Shown here: positions 26,849 to 35,999 of the stretch, piece by piece
Numbering within the stretch: position 1 is the stretch's first letter
Layout: every line of letters begins with the position of its first letter
Assembly: GCA_021806645.1 (NCBI GenBank)
Contig: JAJZQX010000015.1
Coordinates: 24,108 to 88,107, forward strand
DNA length: 64,000 nucleotides
Direction of reading: 5' to 3'
Source: Myxococcales bacterium
GTDB taxonomy: Bacteria; Myxococcota; Myxococcia; Myxococcales; Anaeromyxobacteraceae
Made by a program: the position numbers and the translations under genes
Notes under the pieces: model-generated
What the model was told of the DNA's origin: nothing
Seen by the model: the letters and a program-made list of their open reading frames with translations, nothing else
Databases searched by the model: none

Positions 26849-27427
26849 TCAGCCGCGCCTGTACTTAGCCGAAAGGTCGTCGGTCGGCACCAGCCTGCAG
26901 GCGGGCGGCTTCGCGCTGGTCGGTGGCCAGCCAGGCGGCACCCCCTGAGGGAAGCGGGCGTAGGCCGGCAGGGAGACGTCGGTCGGCACCGTCTGCTCCG
27001 ACGAGCGCGACGCCGCGGACGACCCTGACCCCAGGCCCGAGATGATCCACGCGGGCGCCGTGAAGACCAGGAAGTACCCGTTTCCGATGGTCGAGAGGGT
27101 CCCGAGCACCGTGGACACGGTGATGCCGACAGAATGGCCCGGCAGCACCTCCACGGTGACCCGCTCGATCGGCCCGACCGCAATGGCTTGGAGCCCGCCG
27201 CCGTCCAGCACGTGGAGCGCGGAGGCGTCGGCCGCGATAAGCTCGCCCCCGACCCGCCCCTGGTTCTTCAACTCGACGACGACCCGGTGACCGCAGGTGG
27301 GAACCTCGTCGACCGACGCCACGGCCGGGGCTCCGCGCGCCTCGTCACGCCGCTGCAGCGGTTGGCGATGGACGCAACCGCCGACGGCGACCGCGAGGAG
27401 CAGGAACGACGGGCGAGAACGGGTCAT
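26849..27427 (-). CDS. Lipoprotein of unknown function, second gene of a lipoprotein pair
   Basis: The 192-residue precursor has a lipobox (VAVGGC, Cys at about 18). A beta-rich segment follows (VVVELKNQGRVGGELIAA and LHVLDGGGLQAI), suggesting a small barrel. A hydrophobic stretch then spans about 100-130 (ISTIGNGYFLVFTAPAWI-like), and the C-terminal tail is Pro-rich. The ATG overlaps the stop of the larger upstream lipoprotein gene by 4 bases. No family is recognised. Confidence 0.65.
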   Translation of the reverse strand: MTRSRPSFLLLAVAVGGCVHRQPLQRRDEARGAPAVASVDEVPTCGHRVVVELKNQGRVGGELIAADASALHVLDGGGLQAIAVGPIERVTVEVLPGHSVGITVSTVLGTLSTIGNGYFLVFTAPAWIISGLGSGSSAASRSSEQTVPTDVSLPAYARFPQGVPPGWPPTSAKPPACRLVPTDDLSAKYRRG

Positions 27428-28977
27428 GGCGTCGCTCCCATCCGGCTCTGCCAGAAGATCTTCTCGACCCCGGGTTCCATCTTCTTCCAGGCCGGCGCGA
27501 GGTGGCGCAGCGCGCTCTCCGGATTGCGCAGGAGCGCCACCGCGGCGGCTGGATCCTCCTCGGCGATCCACTGCTCGCGCATCCACTCGATGTAGTAGCC
27601 GCGCGACTCGAGGAAGAACTCGGCGTCGTGCAGCGCCGCGGGCACCGGGAAGCGGATGGTCCAGGCGTCGCCGGGCACTGAGACCAGCCGCGCCCCTTCA
27701 CCACGCAGCCGGGAGAGGGCACCGGCGTCAGCCCCACCGAGGCGTCGGACCTCGACGGGCGTGATCACCGCCGGATCCACCGCCGGACCCGCCAGTTCGG
27801 CCAGGGAGAGCCGGTCGAGCTTCCAGTTGCCGCGCGTCAGCCGAAGCCGGACCTTCACCTCGCCCGGCGGCAGGTCGACCGGGAGCGGCACCAGCTGCGT
27901 CTCCTTGGCGATGGGACCGATCTCCCCGAAGGCGCCCGCGACCTTCCAGCCCGAGCGAGTCCAGACCTCCACCTCGGCGCGCGCCAGCAGGCGCTCCCAC
28001 CCGGTGAAGGCCGGGGTCTCGCCAGGCGCCATGGTCTCGAGCCTCGCGAAGGTCTCGCCCGCCTTGCCGCCGAGCCAGGCGAGCCCCTGGTAGAAGACGA
28101 AGGTGTTTAGCAGGCCGTTGCGCGCACGGATCACCAGCCCGGCCGGCCCGGCCGGGGCCGAGAAGGTGAGCTCGATCAGTTCCTGTTCGGCGAGGTCGGT
28201 CGCACCGGCGCGCGAGAGATACTCACCGCCGCCGTCGGCAAGCACGTCGGCGAGGCAGTCTCCCTCCACGCCACGGCAATGGAGCGGAACCAGCTCGCGC
28301 CCGGTCGGGAAGTACCGGTCGCCGACCCGGTAGACGCGGCCGCCGGGCGGGCGCGGCACCGCCAGCAACCGCGTGGAGCGGACGTAGTGCGTCTCCAGCG
28401 CCTCGTTCTTCATGGTCAGCTCGACGGCGCTGCCGATCGGGCGGGGCACGTCGATCGAGTCGACGTCGGTCGCCTCGAAGGCGCGGGCGATGCTGGCGCT
28501 GAATCCCTCGGCCACCAGCCGCTCGTCGCCCGGCGCGCCGGCGTAGAAGGTGGGGCATGAGCCGAAGCAGGCCTTCGGGTTCATGGCGCACAGGGCCGCC
28601 ACCGCCAGCGTCACGCCGGCCACCACGCCGAGCACCGCCACCTCGCTACGGGAGACCGACTCGGGGCGGTTGGTCTCGAGGAGGGCGAGGTCGGACAGGG
28701 GCAACTCGATCTGGCCGCGCGAGAGCAGCTTGCGATCGGCGTCGTAGCGGAGCCCATCGCCGCTCAGCGTTCCGCCGGCGCCATCGAGGGTCCAGGCCCG
28801 CAGCACCGCGAGCGAGCCATCCTTGCCGTGAGCCTTGAGGAACGGCGCCTCCGGGCTGGCCTGCTTCAGTTCCGAGGTGTCGGGCTTGAAGAGCCGCGCC
28901 TGCCAGTACCGGTCGGTGCAGCCACCGAGCGCCGCTGCGAGGATGGCGAGCGACGTGGTCCAAGTTCGCGTGGTCAT
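27424..28977 (-). CDS. Large lipoprotein of unknown function, first gene of a lipoprotein pair
   Basis: The 517-residue precursor begins MTTRTWTTS, has lipobox ALGGC (Cys20) and is preceded by AGAGGGA. Early beta strands (LLSRGQIELPLSDLALL) are followed by one internal hydrophobic segment (about 110-130) rich in Ala/Val with several cysteines (CAMNPKACFGSCP). The remainder is a mixed, carbohydrate-binding-like beta sandwich in appearance. The segment after LAVAALC resembles small modules seen in other envelope lipoproteins, but no family was recognised. The pair is bracketed by the macro-domain gene and its remnant. Confidence 0.65.
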   Translation of the reverse strand: MTTRTWTTSLAILAAALGGCTDRYWQARLFKPDTSELKQASPEAPFLKAHGKDGSLAVLRAWTLDGAGGTLSGDGLRYDADRKLLSRGQIELPLSDLALLETNRPESVSRSEVAVLGVVAGVTLAVAALCAMNPKACFGSCPTFYAGAPGDERLVAEGFSASIARAFEATDVDSIDVPRPIGSAVELTMKNEALETHYVRSTRLLAVPRPPGGRVYRVGDRYFPTGRELVPLHCRGVEGDCLADVLADGGGEYLSRAGATDLAEQELIELTFSAPAGPAGLVIRARNGLLNTFVFYQGLAWLGGKAGETFARLETMAPGETPAFTGWERLLARAEVEVWTRSGWKVAGAFGEIGPIAKETQLVPLPVDLPPGEVKVRLRLTRGNWKLDRLSLAELAGPAVDPAVITPVEVRRLGGADAGALSRLRGEGARLVSVPGDAWTIRFPVPAALHDAEFFLESRGYYIEWMREQWIAEEDPAAAVALLRNPESALRHLAPAWKKMEPGVEKIFWQSRMGATP

Positions 28978-29026
28978 GTCGTCCCTCTGGTGGTCCAGGA
29001 TCCTAGAGTCCGGCAGCGTAGCACGC

Positions 29027-29140
29027 GTGACCGTACCTGACCCAGGGTCTGGTTCACCCGCGGTGGTCCAGGCCGACATCACCCGGCTCGACGTCGACGG
29101 CCTCTTCGGCGCCGTCAACGAATCACTACTTCCCCGTTGA
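29027..29140 (+). pseudogene. Decayed 5' fragment of a macro-domain gene
   Basis: Reading from GTG at 29027, the frame gives VVQADITRLDVDGLFGAVN then ESLLPR and a stop. The intact gene at 26231 gives [19 protein letters not shown] then ESLLGGGG. The DNA match runs from about 29062 to 29130 in the same orientation. The fragment stops exactly where the glycine loop should begin, so no ADP-ribose binding is possible. It is a remnant of a duplicate or of an older copy. Confidence 0.75.
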
Positions 29141-29212
29141 GCGCGCCGCCCACCGCCGCGTAGAGTCGGGTCCACCCTCCGGGCGCCAGCGCCAGGACAA
29201 CAAAGAGCCGAC

Positions 29213-29557
29213 ATGACCCGACTCGTCCGTGCTTTCGCCGCCGTCGCCTGCGCCGGCCTCCTCTTCGCCGTCACCGCCTCCGCCCAGGCCGCCGCCGCCG
29301 GCAAGCAGGTGACCGTGACCGGCAAGCTGGCCTGCGCCATGTGCGTCCTGAAGCAGAAGGACGTGAAGAGCTGCACCAACGTGGTGGTGGTGAAGGAAGG
29401 CGGCAAGGAGGTGATCTACGCGCTGGCCGACAACGACGTCTCCAGGCCGCTCGTCATGGCGGCCTGCGAGAAGGCCCTGCCGGTGAAGGTGACCGGCACC
29501 GTGACCGAGGCGGCCGGCAAGAAGACCATCACCGCCAGCAAGGTCGAGAAGAGCTGA
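29213..29557 (+). CDS. Small exported protein with a CXXC motif
   Basis: The 114-residue precursor has a signal peptide (about 1-25). The mature part is a short OB-like beta domain beginning VTVTGKLACAMCVLK, with a CXXC pair and two further cysteines (KSCTN, AACEK), ending KKTITASKVEKS. The four cysteines could bind a metal or form two disulfides in the periplasm. Similar small exported proteins with a C-A-x-C-x-L-K signature are annotated as domains of unknown function. It is convergent with metH. Confidence 0.65.
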   Translation: MTRLVRAFAAVACAGLLFAVTASAQAAAAGKQVTVTGKLACAMCVLKQKDVKSCTNVVVVKEGGKEVIYALADNDVSRPLVMAACEKALPVKVTGTVTEAAGKKTITASKVEKS

Positions 29558-29593
29558 GCCGGACGCGCGGCCGGCGGGGGCGCGTCCGGCGCG

Positions 29594-32500
29594 CTACCCG
29601 GCCAGCACCGACTGCCCGCGGATGGTGAAGTAGACCGCCTCTGGGTGGTGCAGCACGATGGCGCTGGTCGACTGCTCCGGGACCATCTGGCAGGCCTCGG
29701 TCAGCGAGACGCCGATGGCGCGGTCGGGGTCGAGCAGCTTCCAGAGCTGCCGCTGGTCGTTCAGCTCGGGCCACGACGGGTAGCCCGGGCTGTAGCGCTT
29801 GCCCTGGTCGGGCCCCATCCCCAGCTCGGCCTTGACCGTGCGGTGCCAGTGCTCGGCCAGGGCCTCGGCCACCTCTACGGCGAGGCCGTGGACGAAGAGG
29901 GCGCGCGAGTAGTCGCCGCGAGCATTGGCCTCGTCGGCCACCCGCGAGGCCGCGTCCCCCATGGTGACCACCTGGAAGGCGCAGACGTCGCTCCCCGGCT
30001 CGGTCTTGAAGTAGTCGGCCAGGCAGAGCAGCCGCTCGTCGGGCTGACGCGGGAAGCGCATGCGGGCCAGCTTCGCCTTGCGGTGGACCGGGTCGAGGAT
30101 CACCAGCTCCTCGCCCTCGGCGTGGCAGGGCCAGTAGCCGTAGACCACCCTGGGCTGGAGCCAGCCCTGGGCCTGCGCCTCGGCCTTCAGCTCCTCCAGC
30201 TTGGGCGAGAACTCCTCGCGGATCATCCGCTCGTACTCCGCCCCCTTGGCCCGCACGCCCCACTGCAGCTTGTAGAGCTCGTTGAGGTCGAGGCACGGCC
30301 AGAGGTCGGAAAGCGGGATCTGGCCGCTGAGCACGGTGCGGGCGCCCCAGAACGGCGGCGTGGGGATGCGGGCGGCCGGGGCCACGGCCGAGCGGGCTCC
30401 GGGCGGCGGCCTGGGCGGCGGCTCGGGGAGGGGCGCGTCGCGTCCCTTGATGGCCCTCTCCAGCACCGCGTGCTTCAAGCCGTCGCGCTTCACCGGGTCG
30501 ACCAGCTGCTGGAGCAGCTCCAGCCCCTCGAAGGCGTCCTTGGCGTAGAAGACGCCGCCGGCGTATGGCGTGCCGCCCTGCACGAAGTGGGTCTTGTAGC
30601 CGAAGCGCCGGTTGATGGCGGCCCCGCCGATGATGACCGGGAACTGGAGGTTGCGCCGGCTCAGCTCCTCCACGCAGAAGGGCATCTGCTTTGAGGTGGA
30701 GACCAGCAGCGCCGAGAGGCCGATGGCGTCGGCGCCCACCTCGACCGCCTTCTCGATGACGGTGGCCACCGGGACCTGCTTGCCAAGGTCGTGCACCGTG
30801 AAGCCGTTGTTGGAGAGGATGGTCCTGACCAGGTTCTTGCCGATGTCGTGGACGTCGCCGTAGACGGTGGCCAGCACCACGATCCCCTTGGTCGAGCCGC
30901 CGGTCCTCTCGAGGAACTGCTCGAGGTGGCCGACCGCCTTCTTCATCACCTCGGCCGACTGGAGCACGAAGGGGAGGATCAGCTCGCCGGCGCCGAACTT
31001 GTCGCCCACGTCCTTCATGGCCGGCAGCAGCACCTCGTTGAGCACCGCCACCGCCGAGCGGCGGGTCAGCGCGTCGTCGATGAGCTTCTCGATCCCCTCG
31101 GGACGGCGGTGGAGGATCTGCAGGTGGAGCCGTTCCTCGACGCTCTTGCCGGCCAGCAGATCCTCTGTGGGCGCGGGCGCCTTCTCCGTCCCCTTCTCGC
31201 CGAAGTGGGCGATGAGGCGGGTCAGCGCGTCGGGGCGCCGGTCGAAGATCAGCTCCTCGGCCAGCGTCCGCTCCACCTCGGGGAGGCTCGGGTAGGGAGT
31301 GACGTCCCTGGGGTTGACGATGGCGAGATCGAGGCCGGCCTGCACCGCGTGGTAGAGGAAGACCGAGTTGATCACCTCGCGGGCGTGCTTGGCCAGGCCG
31401 AAGCTGACGTTGGAGACGCCCAGCGTGGTGAGCACGCCCGGGGTCTCGGCCTTGATGCGCCGGATCCCCTCCAGGGTCTCGACGGCGCTGTGCCGGTACT
31501 CCTCGCCGCCGGTGGCCAGCGTGAAGGTGAGGGCGTCGAAGACCAGGCAGTCGGGCTCGATGCCGTACTCCCTGGCCACCGCCACGATGCGCGCCGCGAC
31601 CTCGGCCTTGCGGTCGGCGGTCTGCGCCATCCCCTTCTCGTCGATGGTCATGCAGACCACCGCCGCGCCGTACCGCTTCACCAGGGGCAGCACCTTCCTG
31701 ACCCGCTCGCCGCTCTTCTCCAGGTTGATGGAGTTGACGATGCAGCGGCCCGGGTAGACCTTGAGCGCCGACTCTATGACGTCCGGCTCGGTCGAGTCGA
31801 TCATCAGCGGCGCGTCGACCGCCTGGGCCAGCAGCTTCACCAGGGCGCGCATCTGCGCCCCCTCGTCGTCGCGCTCGTTGAGGGCCACGCAGACGTCGAG
31901 GACGTGGGCGCCGGCCTCGACCTGGCCGCGGGCGATCTGCAGCAGCCCCGGGTAGTCGTCGGCGATGAGCAGCTCCTTCACCTTGCGCGAACCTTGCGAG
32001 TTGAGCCGCTCGCCCACCACCAGCGGGCGCGGCTCCAGCGTCAGCGCCACCGCCTTCATGGCCGAGCTGAGCTCGGGGCCGGGGCGCGGTCGGACCCGCC
32101 GCGGCGCCCGCACCGTCTCGAGCCGCTCCAGCACCGCCTTCAGGTGCGCCGGGGTGGTGCCGCAGCAGCCGCCCACGATGTCGACGCCGAACTCGACGAC
32201 GAAGCTGGCCAGCGCCTCGGCCAGCTCCTCGGGAGTGAGCTTGTAGACCGCCCGGCCGTCCACGTTCTCCGGCATGCCGGCGTTGGGCAGCACCGAGACG
32301 TAGTGGCTGCACCGCTCGCCGAGGTAGCGGACCGCCTCGCGCATCTCGGCCGGGCCGGTCGAGCAGTTGAGGCCGATGGCGTCGACCGGCAGCCGCTCCA
32401 GCGTCGCCAGCGCGCTGGCGATGTCGGTGCCGAGCAGCATGCGGCCGTTCTGGTCGATGAGGGTGGGCTGGGCGATGATGAAGACGTCGCGCATCAGCTC

Positions 32501-33043
32501 GCGACGGCAGGCGTCGGCGCCCAGCACCGCGGCGCGCAGCTCCAGCATGTCCTGGTGGGTCTCGAGGATGAGGGCGTCGACGCCCCCCTCGATGAGCCCC
32601 TTGGCCTGCTCGAAGTAGATCCGCTCCAGCGCGTCGGCGGTGATGTTGCCGAGGGCCGGGTCGGAGGACGACGGCAGCATGCCGGTCGGGCCCATCGAGC
32701 CGGCCACGAAACGAGGCTGCGACGGCGTGGCGTGGCGCTCGGCGGCGCGGCGGGCCAGGATGGCGGCGCGGAAGTTGACCTCGTAGGTGCGGTGGCCGAG
32801 GCCGTACTCGTCGAGCTTGAGCCGCGACGAGCCGAAGGTGTTGGTCTCGACCACGTCGCAGCCGACGGCGTAGTAGCGGCCGTGGATCTGCTCGATCAGG
32901 TCGGGGCGGGTCAGCGTGAGCAGGTCGTTGGCCCCCTCCTTGCCGCCGAAGTCGGAGCCGGTGAGGTGCTCGCCCTGGATCTGCGTCCCCATGGCCCCGT
33001 CGAAGACGAGGACGCGCCTGGCGATGGCCTCGCGAAAGGTCAC
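29594..33043 (-). CDS. metH: Cobalamin-dependent methionine synthase
   Basis: The 1149-residue protein has all four MetH modules. The homocysteine domain has zinc ligands Cys227, Cys293 and Cys294 (GGCCGTTP). The folate domain follows from about 335. The cobalamin domain has the DVHDIGKN motif, with His near 732 as lower ligand. The reactivation domain includes YSPGYPSWPELNDQ. It methylates homocysteine from methyl-tetrahydrofolate. It is somewhat shorter than the E. coli enzyme (1227) but lacks nothing essential. The start (GTG at 33043) overlaps the stop of the upstream lipoprotein gene by 4 bases. No cobalamin riboswitch was seen. Confidence 0.95.
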   Translation of the reverse strand: MTFREAIARRVLVFDGAMGTQIQGEHLTGSDFGGKEGANDLLTLTRPDLIEQIHGRYYAVGCDVVETNTFGSSRLKLDEYGLGHRTYEVNFRAAILARRAAERHATPSQPRFVAGSMGPTGMLPSSSDPALGNITADALERIYFEQAKGLIEGGVDALILETHQDMLELRAAVLGADACRRELMRDVFIIAQPTLIDQNGRMLLGTDIASALATLERLPVDAIGLNCSTGPAEMREAVRYLGERCSHYVSVLPNAGMPENVDGRAVYKLTPEELAEALASFVVEFGVDIVGGCCGTTPAHLKAVLERLETVRAPRRVRPRPGPELSSAMKAVALTLEPRPLVVGERLNSQGSRKVKELLIADDYPGLLQIARGQVEAGAHVLDVCVALNERDDEGAQMRALVKLLAQAVDAPLMIDSTEPDVIESALKVYPGRCIVNSINLEKSGERVRKVLPLVKRYGAAVVCMTIDEKGMAQTADRKAEVAARIVAVAREYGIEPDCLVFDALTFTLATGGEEYRHSAVETLEGIRRIKAETPGVLTTLGVSNVSFGLAKHAREVINSVFLYHAVQAGLDLAIVNPRDVTPYPSLPEVERTLAEELIFDRRPDALTRLIAHFGEKGTEKAPAPTEDLLAGKSVEERLHLQILHRRPEGIEKLIDDALTRRSAVAVLNEVLLPAMKDVGDKFGAGELILPFVLQSAEVMKKAVGHLEQFLERTGGSTKGIVVLATVYGDVHDIGKNLVRTILSNNGFTVHDLGKQVPVATVIEKAVEVGADAIGLSALLVSTSKQMPFCVEELSRRNLQFPVIIGGAAINRRFGYKTHFVQGGTPYAGGVFYAKDAFEGLELLQQLVDPVKRDGLKHAVLERAIKGRDAPLPEPPPRPPPGARSAVAPAARIPTPPFWGARTVLSGQIPLSDLWPCLDLNELYKLQWGVRAKGAEYERMIREEFSPKLEELKAEAQAQGWLQPRVVYGYWPCHAEGEELVILDPVHRKAKLARMRFPRQPDERLLCLADYFKTEPGSDVCAFQVVTMGDAASRVADEANARGDYSRALFVHGLAVEVAEALAEHWHRTVKAELGMGPDQGKRYSPGYPSWPELNDQRQLWKLLDPDRAIGVSLTEACQMVPEQSTSAIVLHHPEAVYFTIRGQSVLAG

Positions 33044-33348
33044 GGCGCGGGTGGCGTGTAGGCCAGCCCGCAGGCCTGCTTGCCGTCGGTGGTGTTGATC
33101 CACTCGCAGAACGAGGCGCCGGCCGGCGCGTTGCAGGTGGTGAGCGCGGCCTGGCACGCCGCGTAGTTGGCGTCCTTGAGACCGGCCGCGGAGATCTGGT
33201 TCTTGACCTCGGCCTTGCAAGCGTCGCGGGCCGAGCCGGTGCCGGCGCACTGGCAGAGCCGGTTGCCCAGCTCCTGGCAGCTGTGGACGCCGCAGCCCTG
33301 CGCGGCGAGACCGGCGGTGAGGAGGAGGACGGCTGCGAGGAGACGCAT
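33040..33348 (-). CDS. Cysteine-rich small lipoprotein upstream of metH
   Basis: The 102-residue precursor has a signal peptide ending AAQGC. The mature part holds about eight further cysteines (HSCQEL, RLCQCAG, DACKAEV, AACQAAL, TTCNAP, SFCEW, QACGL), enough for several disulfides. It is a typical myxobacterial Cys-rich envelope protein of unknown function. Its stop overlaps the metH GTG (GTGA), so it may be the first gene of the metH transcript, although no functional link is apparent. Confidence 0.65.
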   Translation of the reverse strand: MRLLAAVLLLTAGLAAQGCGVHSCQELGNRLCQCAGTGSARDACKAEVKNQISAAGLKDANYAACQAALTTCNAPAGASFCEWINTTDGKQACGLAYTPPAP

Positions 33349-33443
33349 GGGAGGGCGAAGATCACCCCACCGGCCCCCTCAGGTCAAGGCGGCCGGCTCC
33401 TGAATCTTTGCGCGGCCGGACCGTCCCTGCTAACGGAGGCCAC

Positions 33444-34109
33444 ATGCCCATTCCCGTCATCGCCGCCGCGCTGCTGGCCACCCTCGCCGCTCCCGTTTCG
33501 GAGGGAGTGGCCGCCCCCGCCCCCGCGACGACCGCCGCCGCGCCGTCGCCATCGGCCGCCGAGCTGACTCGAAAGGTGCAGGCCTTCTACGAGAAGACCC
33601 GCGACCTGGAGGCCGACTTCACGCAGACTTACGTCTACGCCGGGCTGGGCCGGAAGCTCACCTCGACCGGAACGCTCAAGGTGAAGAAGCCGGGCCTGAT
33701 GCGCTGGGACTACCGGTCGCCCTCGCCCAAGGTGGTGGCGGTCACCGGCAAGAAGCTGGTGCAGTACGAGCCGGAGGAGCGGCAGGCCTACGTGGACGAG
33801 CAGTTCGACGCCACCGCCATGACCGCGGCGGTCGGCTTCCTGCTCGGCACCGGGGACCTGGCGCGCGACTTCGACGGCTCGCTGGGCCAGAACGGGACGC
33901 TGGTGCTCCGCCCCAAGGTGGCCGATCCCCGCGTGGCCCGGATCACCTTCACGGTGGGGCCCGACGGCGAGGTGCTGGCCACCTCGGTGGTCGACGGCTC
34001 CGGCAACGAGAACCGGCTGGCCTTCTCGGCCATCAAGCGCAACGCCGGGCTCGGCGACGGCGCCTTCGAGGTGAAGCTGCCGGCCGGGACGCGGCGGGTG
34101 GGGAGGTGA
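33444..34109 (+). CDS. lolA: Outer-membrane lipoprotein carrier LolA
   Basis: The 221-residue precursor starts after ACGGAGG with a signal peptide, then a Pro/Ala-rich linker. The LolA half-barrel follows: FYEKTRDLEADFTQTY, GTLKVKKPGLMRWDY, KKLVQYEPEERQAYV and FLLGTGDLARDF. LolA carries lipoproteins across the periplasm from LolCDE to LolB. Given the many lipoproteins in this window the pathway is clearly in use. It is divergent from the Cys-rich lipoprotein gene. Confidence 0.9.
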   Translation: MPIPVIAAALLATLAAPVSEGVAAPAPATTAAAPSPSAAELTRKVQAFYEKTRDLEADFTQTYVYAGLGRKLTSTGTLKVKKPGLMRWDYRSPSPKVVAVTGKKLVQYEPEERQAYVDEQFDATAMTAAVGFLLGTGDLARDFDGSLGQNGTLVLRPKVADPRVARITFTVGPDGEVLATSVVDGSGNENRLAFSAIKRNAGLGDGAFEVKLPAGTRRVGR

Positions 34110-34235
34110 CCCTCAAGGGATCGCCGCCTGGGCGAACCCTCCCTGCGGCCGGCGGCTCGGACCCTTCGACGCCGGCCTCGGCGATGGACGGCGGAAGCCG
34201 CCTGGCTGGCCGGCCCACCCGAGAGGATGAGCCAC

Positions 34236-34739
34236 ATGACACGCACGAGCTTCGGCATCTGGACGCTGGCGGCCTCCCTGGCCGCGGCGGCTCCCATGAC
34301 GGTTCCGGCCCAGGAGCGGGCCATCCGCATCGACATCCCCGTGAAGCTCGAGCAGGCGAACGTGGTCTTCAACATGGACCACCTCGCGTTCCAGGGCGAC
34401 TACCCGGTGGGCATGAAGTACATGCACCTGCTGGCCCAGCGCTTGAAGGAGACCGGGTCGAAGGGGCGAATCGTCGGCGTCTTCCACGGGGCGGCCGCCT
34501 ACATGACCCTGAACGACCGGGCCTACGACGCCCACCGCAAGGTCACGACCGGGAATCCCTTCAAGAAGCTCATCGCGGATCTCCAGGCCGAGGGCGTGCA
34601 GATCGAGGAGTGCGCGGTCTCGATGCGCGGGAACGGCTGGAGCAACGACGACCTGCTCCCCGGCGTGAAGGTCAACACCGGCGCGGTGGGCCGGATCATC
34701 CAGCTCGTCCAGCAGGGCTACGTGCAGATCCAGCCCTGA
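34236..34739 (+). CDS. Exported DsrE-family protein
   Basis: The 167-residue precursor begins MTRTSFGIW. ATG 34236 is preferred over 34227 because GAGAGGA sits 8 bases before it. The signal peptide (about 1-27) ends VPAQE. The mature domain resembles the DsrE/DsrF family: VVFNMDHLAFQGD, IVGVFHGAAAYM and a conserved Cys in QIEECAVSM. Cytoplasmic DsrE proteins move sulfur; exported versions are common but uncharacterised. It lies alone between lolA and the reductase gene. Confidence 0.72.
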   Translation: MTRTSFGIWTLAASLAAAAPMTVPAQERAIRIDIPVKLEQANVVFNMDHLAFQGDYPVGMKYMHLLAQRLKETGSKGRIVGVFHGAAAYMTLNDRAYDAHRKVTTGNPFKKLIADLQAEGVQIEECAVSMRGNGWSNDDLLPGVKVNTGAVGRIIQLVQQGYVQIQP

Positions 34740-35018
34740 CCGGGCTGTGTGCCGAGCTCCCGAATCCGCGCCGGCCCGAGCGGTCGCGGACTGCCGCGGC
34801 GCTGCGGCGGCCCGTTCGAGGTGAGGATCCCGCCTCCGGCGCCGGCCAGCACGAGGAGCGTGGCCTCCTTGGCCTGGGGCGGGGCACCAGCCTCGTCCCA
34901 AGGGAGCGGGGACCCATCGCCGCGCGCGCCGAAGTTGCACTAGAGTGCGGGCACGGCCCCTCGCGGGCCTCCCCCGCCCCGCCGCTCCACGATCGCTTTC
35001 GCCACGAGGAGACGCCAC
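34740..35018. other. Intergenic stretch without a recognised gene
   Basis: In these 279 bases no frame shows coding character and no repeat, hairpin or recognisable element stands out. The end holds a GAGGAG ribosome-binding site for the downstream reductase and a possible TTGCAC promoter hexamer near 34935. Confidence 0.4.
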
Positions 35019-35999
35019 ATGTTCAAGGCCCTGGTGCTGGAGAAGTCCCCGGAGTTCAGCGCGGCGGCGCGCGAGGTGGGCGACGACTTCCTGCCCGATG
35101 GGGACGTGGACCTGGCGGTGGAGTACTCCACCATCAACTACAAGGACGCGCTCGCCATCACCAACCGCTCGCCGGTGGTGCGCAGCTGGCCGATGGTGGC
35201 CGGCATCGACGGCGCCGGCACCGTGACGGCCAGCCGACACCCGGCCTGGAAGGCGGGGGACAAGGTCGTGCTCAACGGCTTCGGCGTGGGCGAGTCGCAC
35301 AAGGGCTGCCTCGCCGAGCGGGCGCGCCTGAAGGGCGACTGGCTGGTGCGCCGCCCCGACGCCTTCACGGCGCGGCAGGCCATGGCGATCGGCACCGCCG
35401 GCTACACCGCCATGCTCTGCGTGCTGGCGCTGGAGCGGCACGGGCTCAGGCCCGGCACGGGCGAGGTGCTGGTTACCGGCGCCACCGGCGGCGTCGGCTC
35501 GGTGGCGGTGGCCCTGCTCTCCCGGCTCGGTCACCGGGTGGTGGCCTCCACCGGCAAGGCGAGCGAGGCGGCCTACCTGACCGGGCTGGGCGCGACCAGC
35601 GTCATCGACCGGGCCGAGCTGGGGGCGCCCGGCAAGCCACTCCAGAAGGAGCGCTGGGCGGCGGCGGTCGACGCGCTCGGCAGCCACACGCTGGTCAACG
35701 CCTGCGCGCAGACCCGGTACGGCGGCGCGGTGGCGGCCTGCGGGCTGGCGCAGGGGTACGACCTCCCGGGCACGGTGATGCCCTTCATCCTGCGCGGCGT
35801 CTCGCTGCTGGGCGTGGACAGCGTGATGGCGCCGCTGCCGCTCCGGCAACAGGCCTGGCAGCGGCTGGCCAAGGATCTCGACCCGGCGCGGCTCGAGTCG
35901 ATGGTGAAGGAGATCGCCCTCGACGACGCCGTCGCCCAGGCCCCGGTCATGCTGGCCGGCCAGCTGCGGGGGCGGGTGGTGGTGCGGACCAGCGCCTGA
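35019..35999 (+). CDS. acuI: Acrylyl-CoA reductase (AcuI/YhdH-family oxidoreductase)
   Basis: The 326-residue medium-chain reductase begins MFKALVLEK. EYSTINYKDALAI and PMVAGIDGAGTV characterise the YhdH/AcuI branch, and the NADPH-binding ATGGVGSVAV motif lies near 151-160. Family members reduce acryloyl-CoA to propionyl-CoA with NADPH, which detoxifies acrylate. There are no zinc ligands, as expected. The 3' end overlaps the convergent agmatine deiminase gene by 53 bases. Confidence 0.88.
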   Translation: MFKALVLEKSPEFSAAAREVGDDFLPDGDVDLAVEYSTINYKDALAITNRSPVVRSWPMVAGIDGAGTVTASRHPAWKAGDKVVLNGFGVGESHKGCLAERARLKGDWLVRRPDAFTARQAMAIGTAGYTAMLCVLALERHGLRPGTGEVLVTGATGGVGSVAVALLSRLGHRVVASTGKASEAAYLTGLGATSVIDRAELGAPGKPLQKERWAAAVDALGSHTLVNACAQTRYGGAVAACGLAQGYDLPGTVMPFILRGVSLLGVDSVMAPLPLRQQAWQRLAKDLDPARLESMVKEIALDDAVAQAPVMLAGQLRGRVVVRTSA

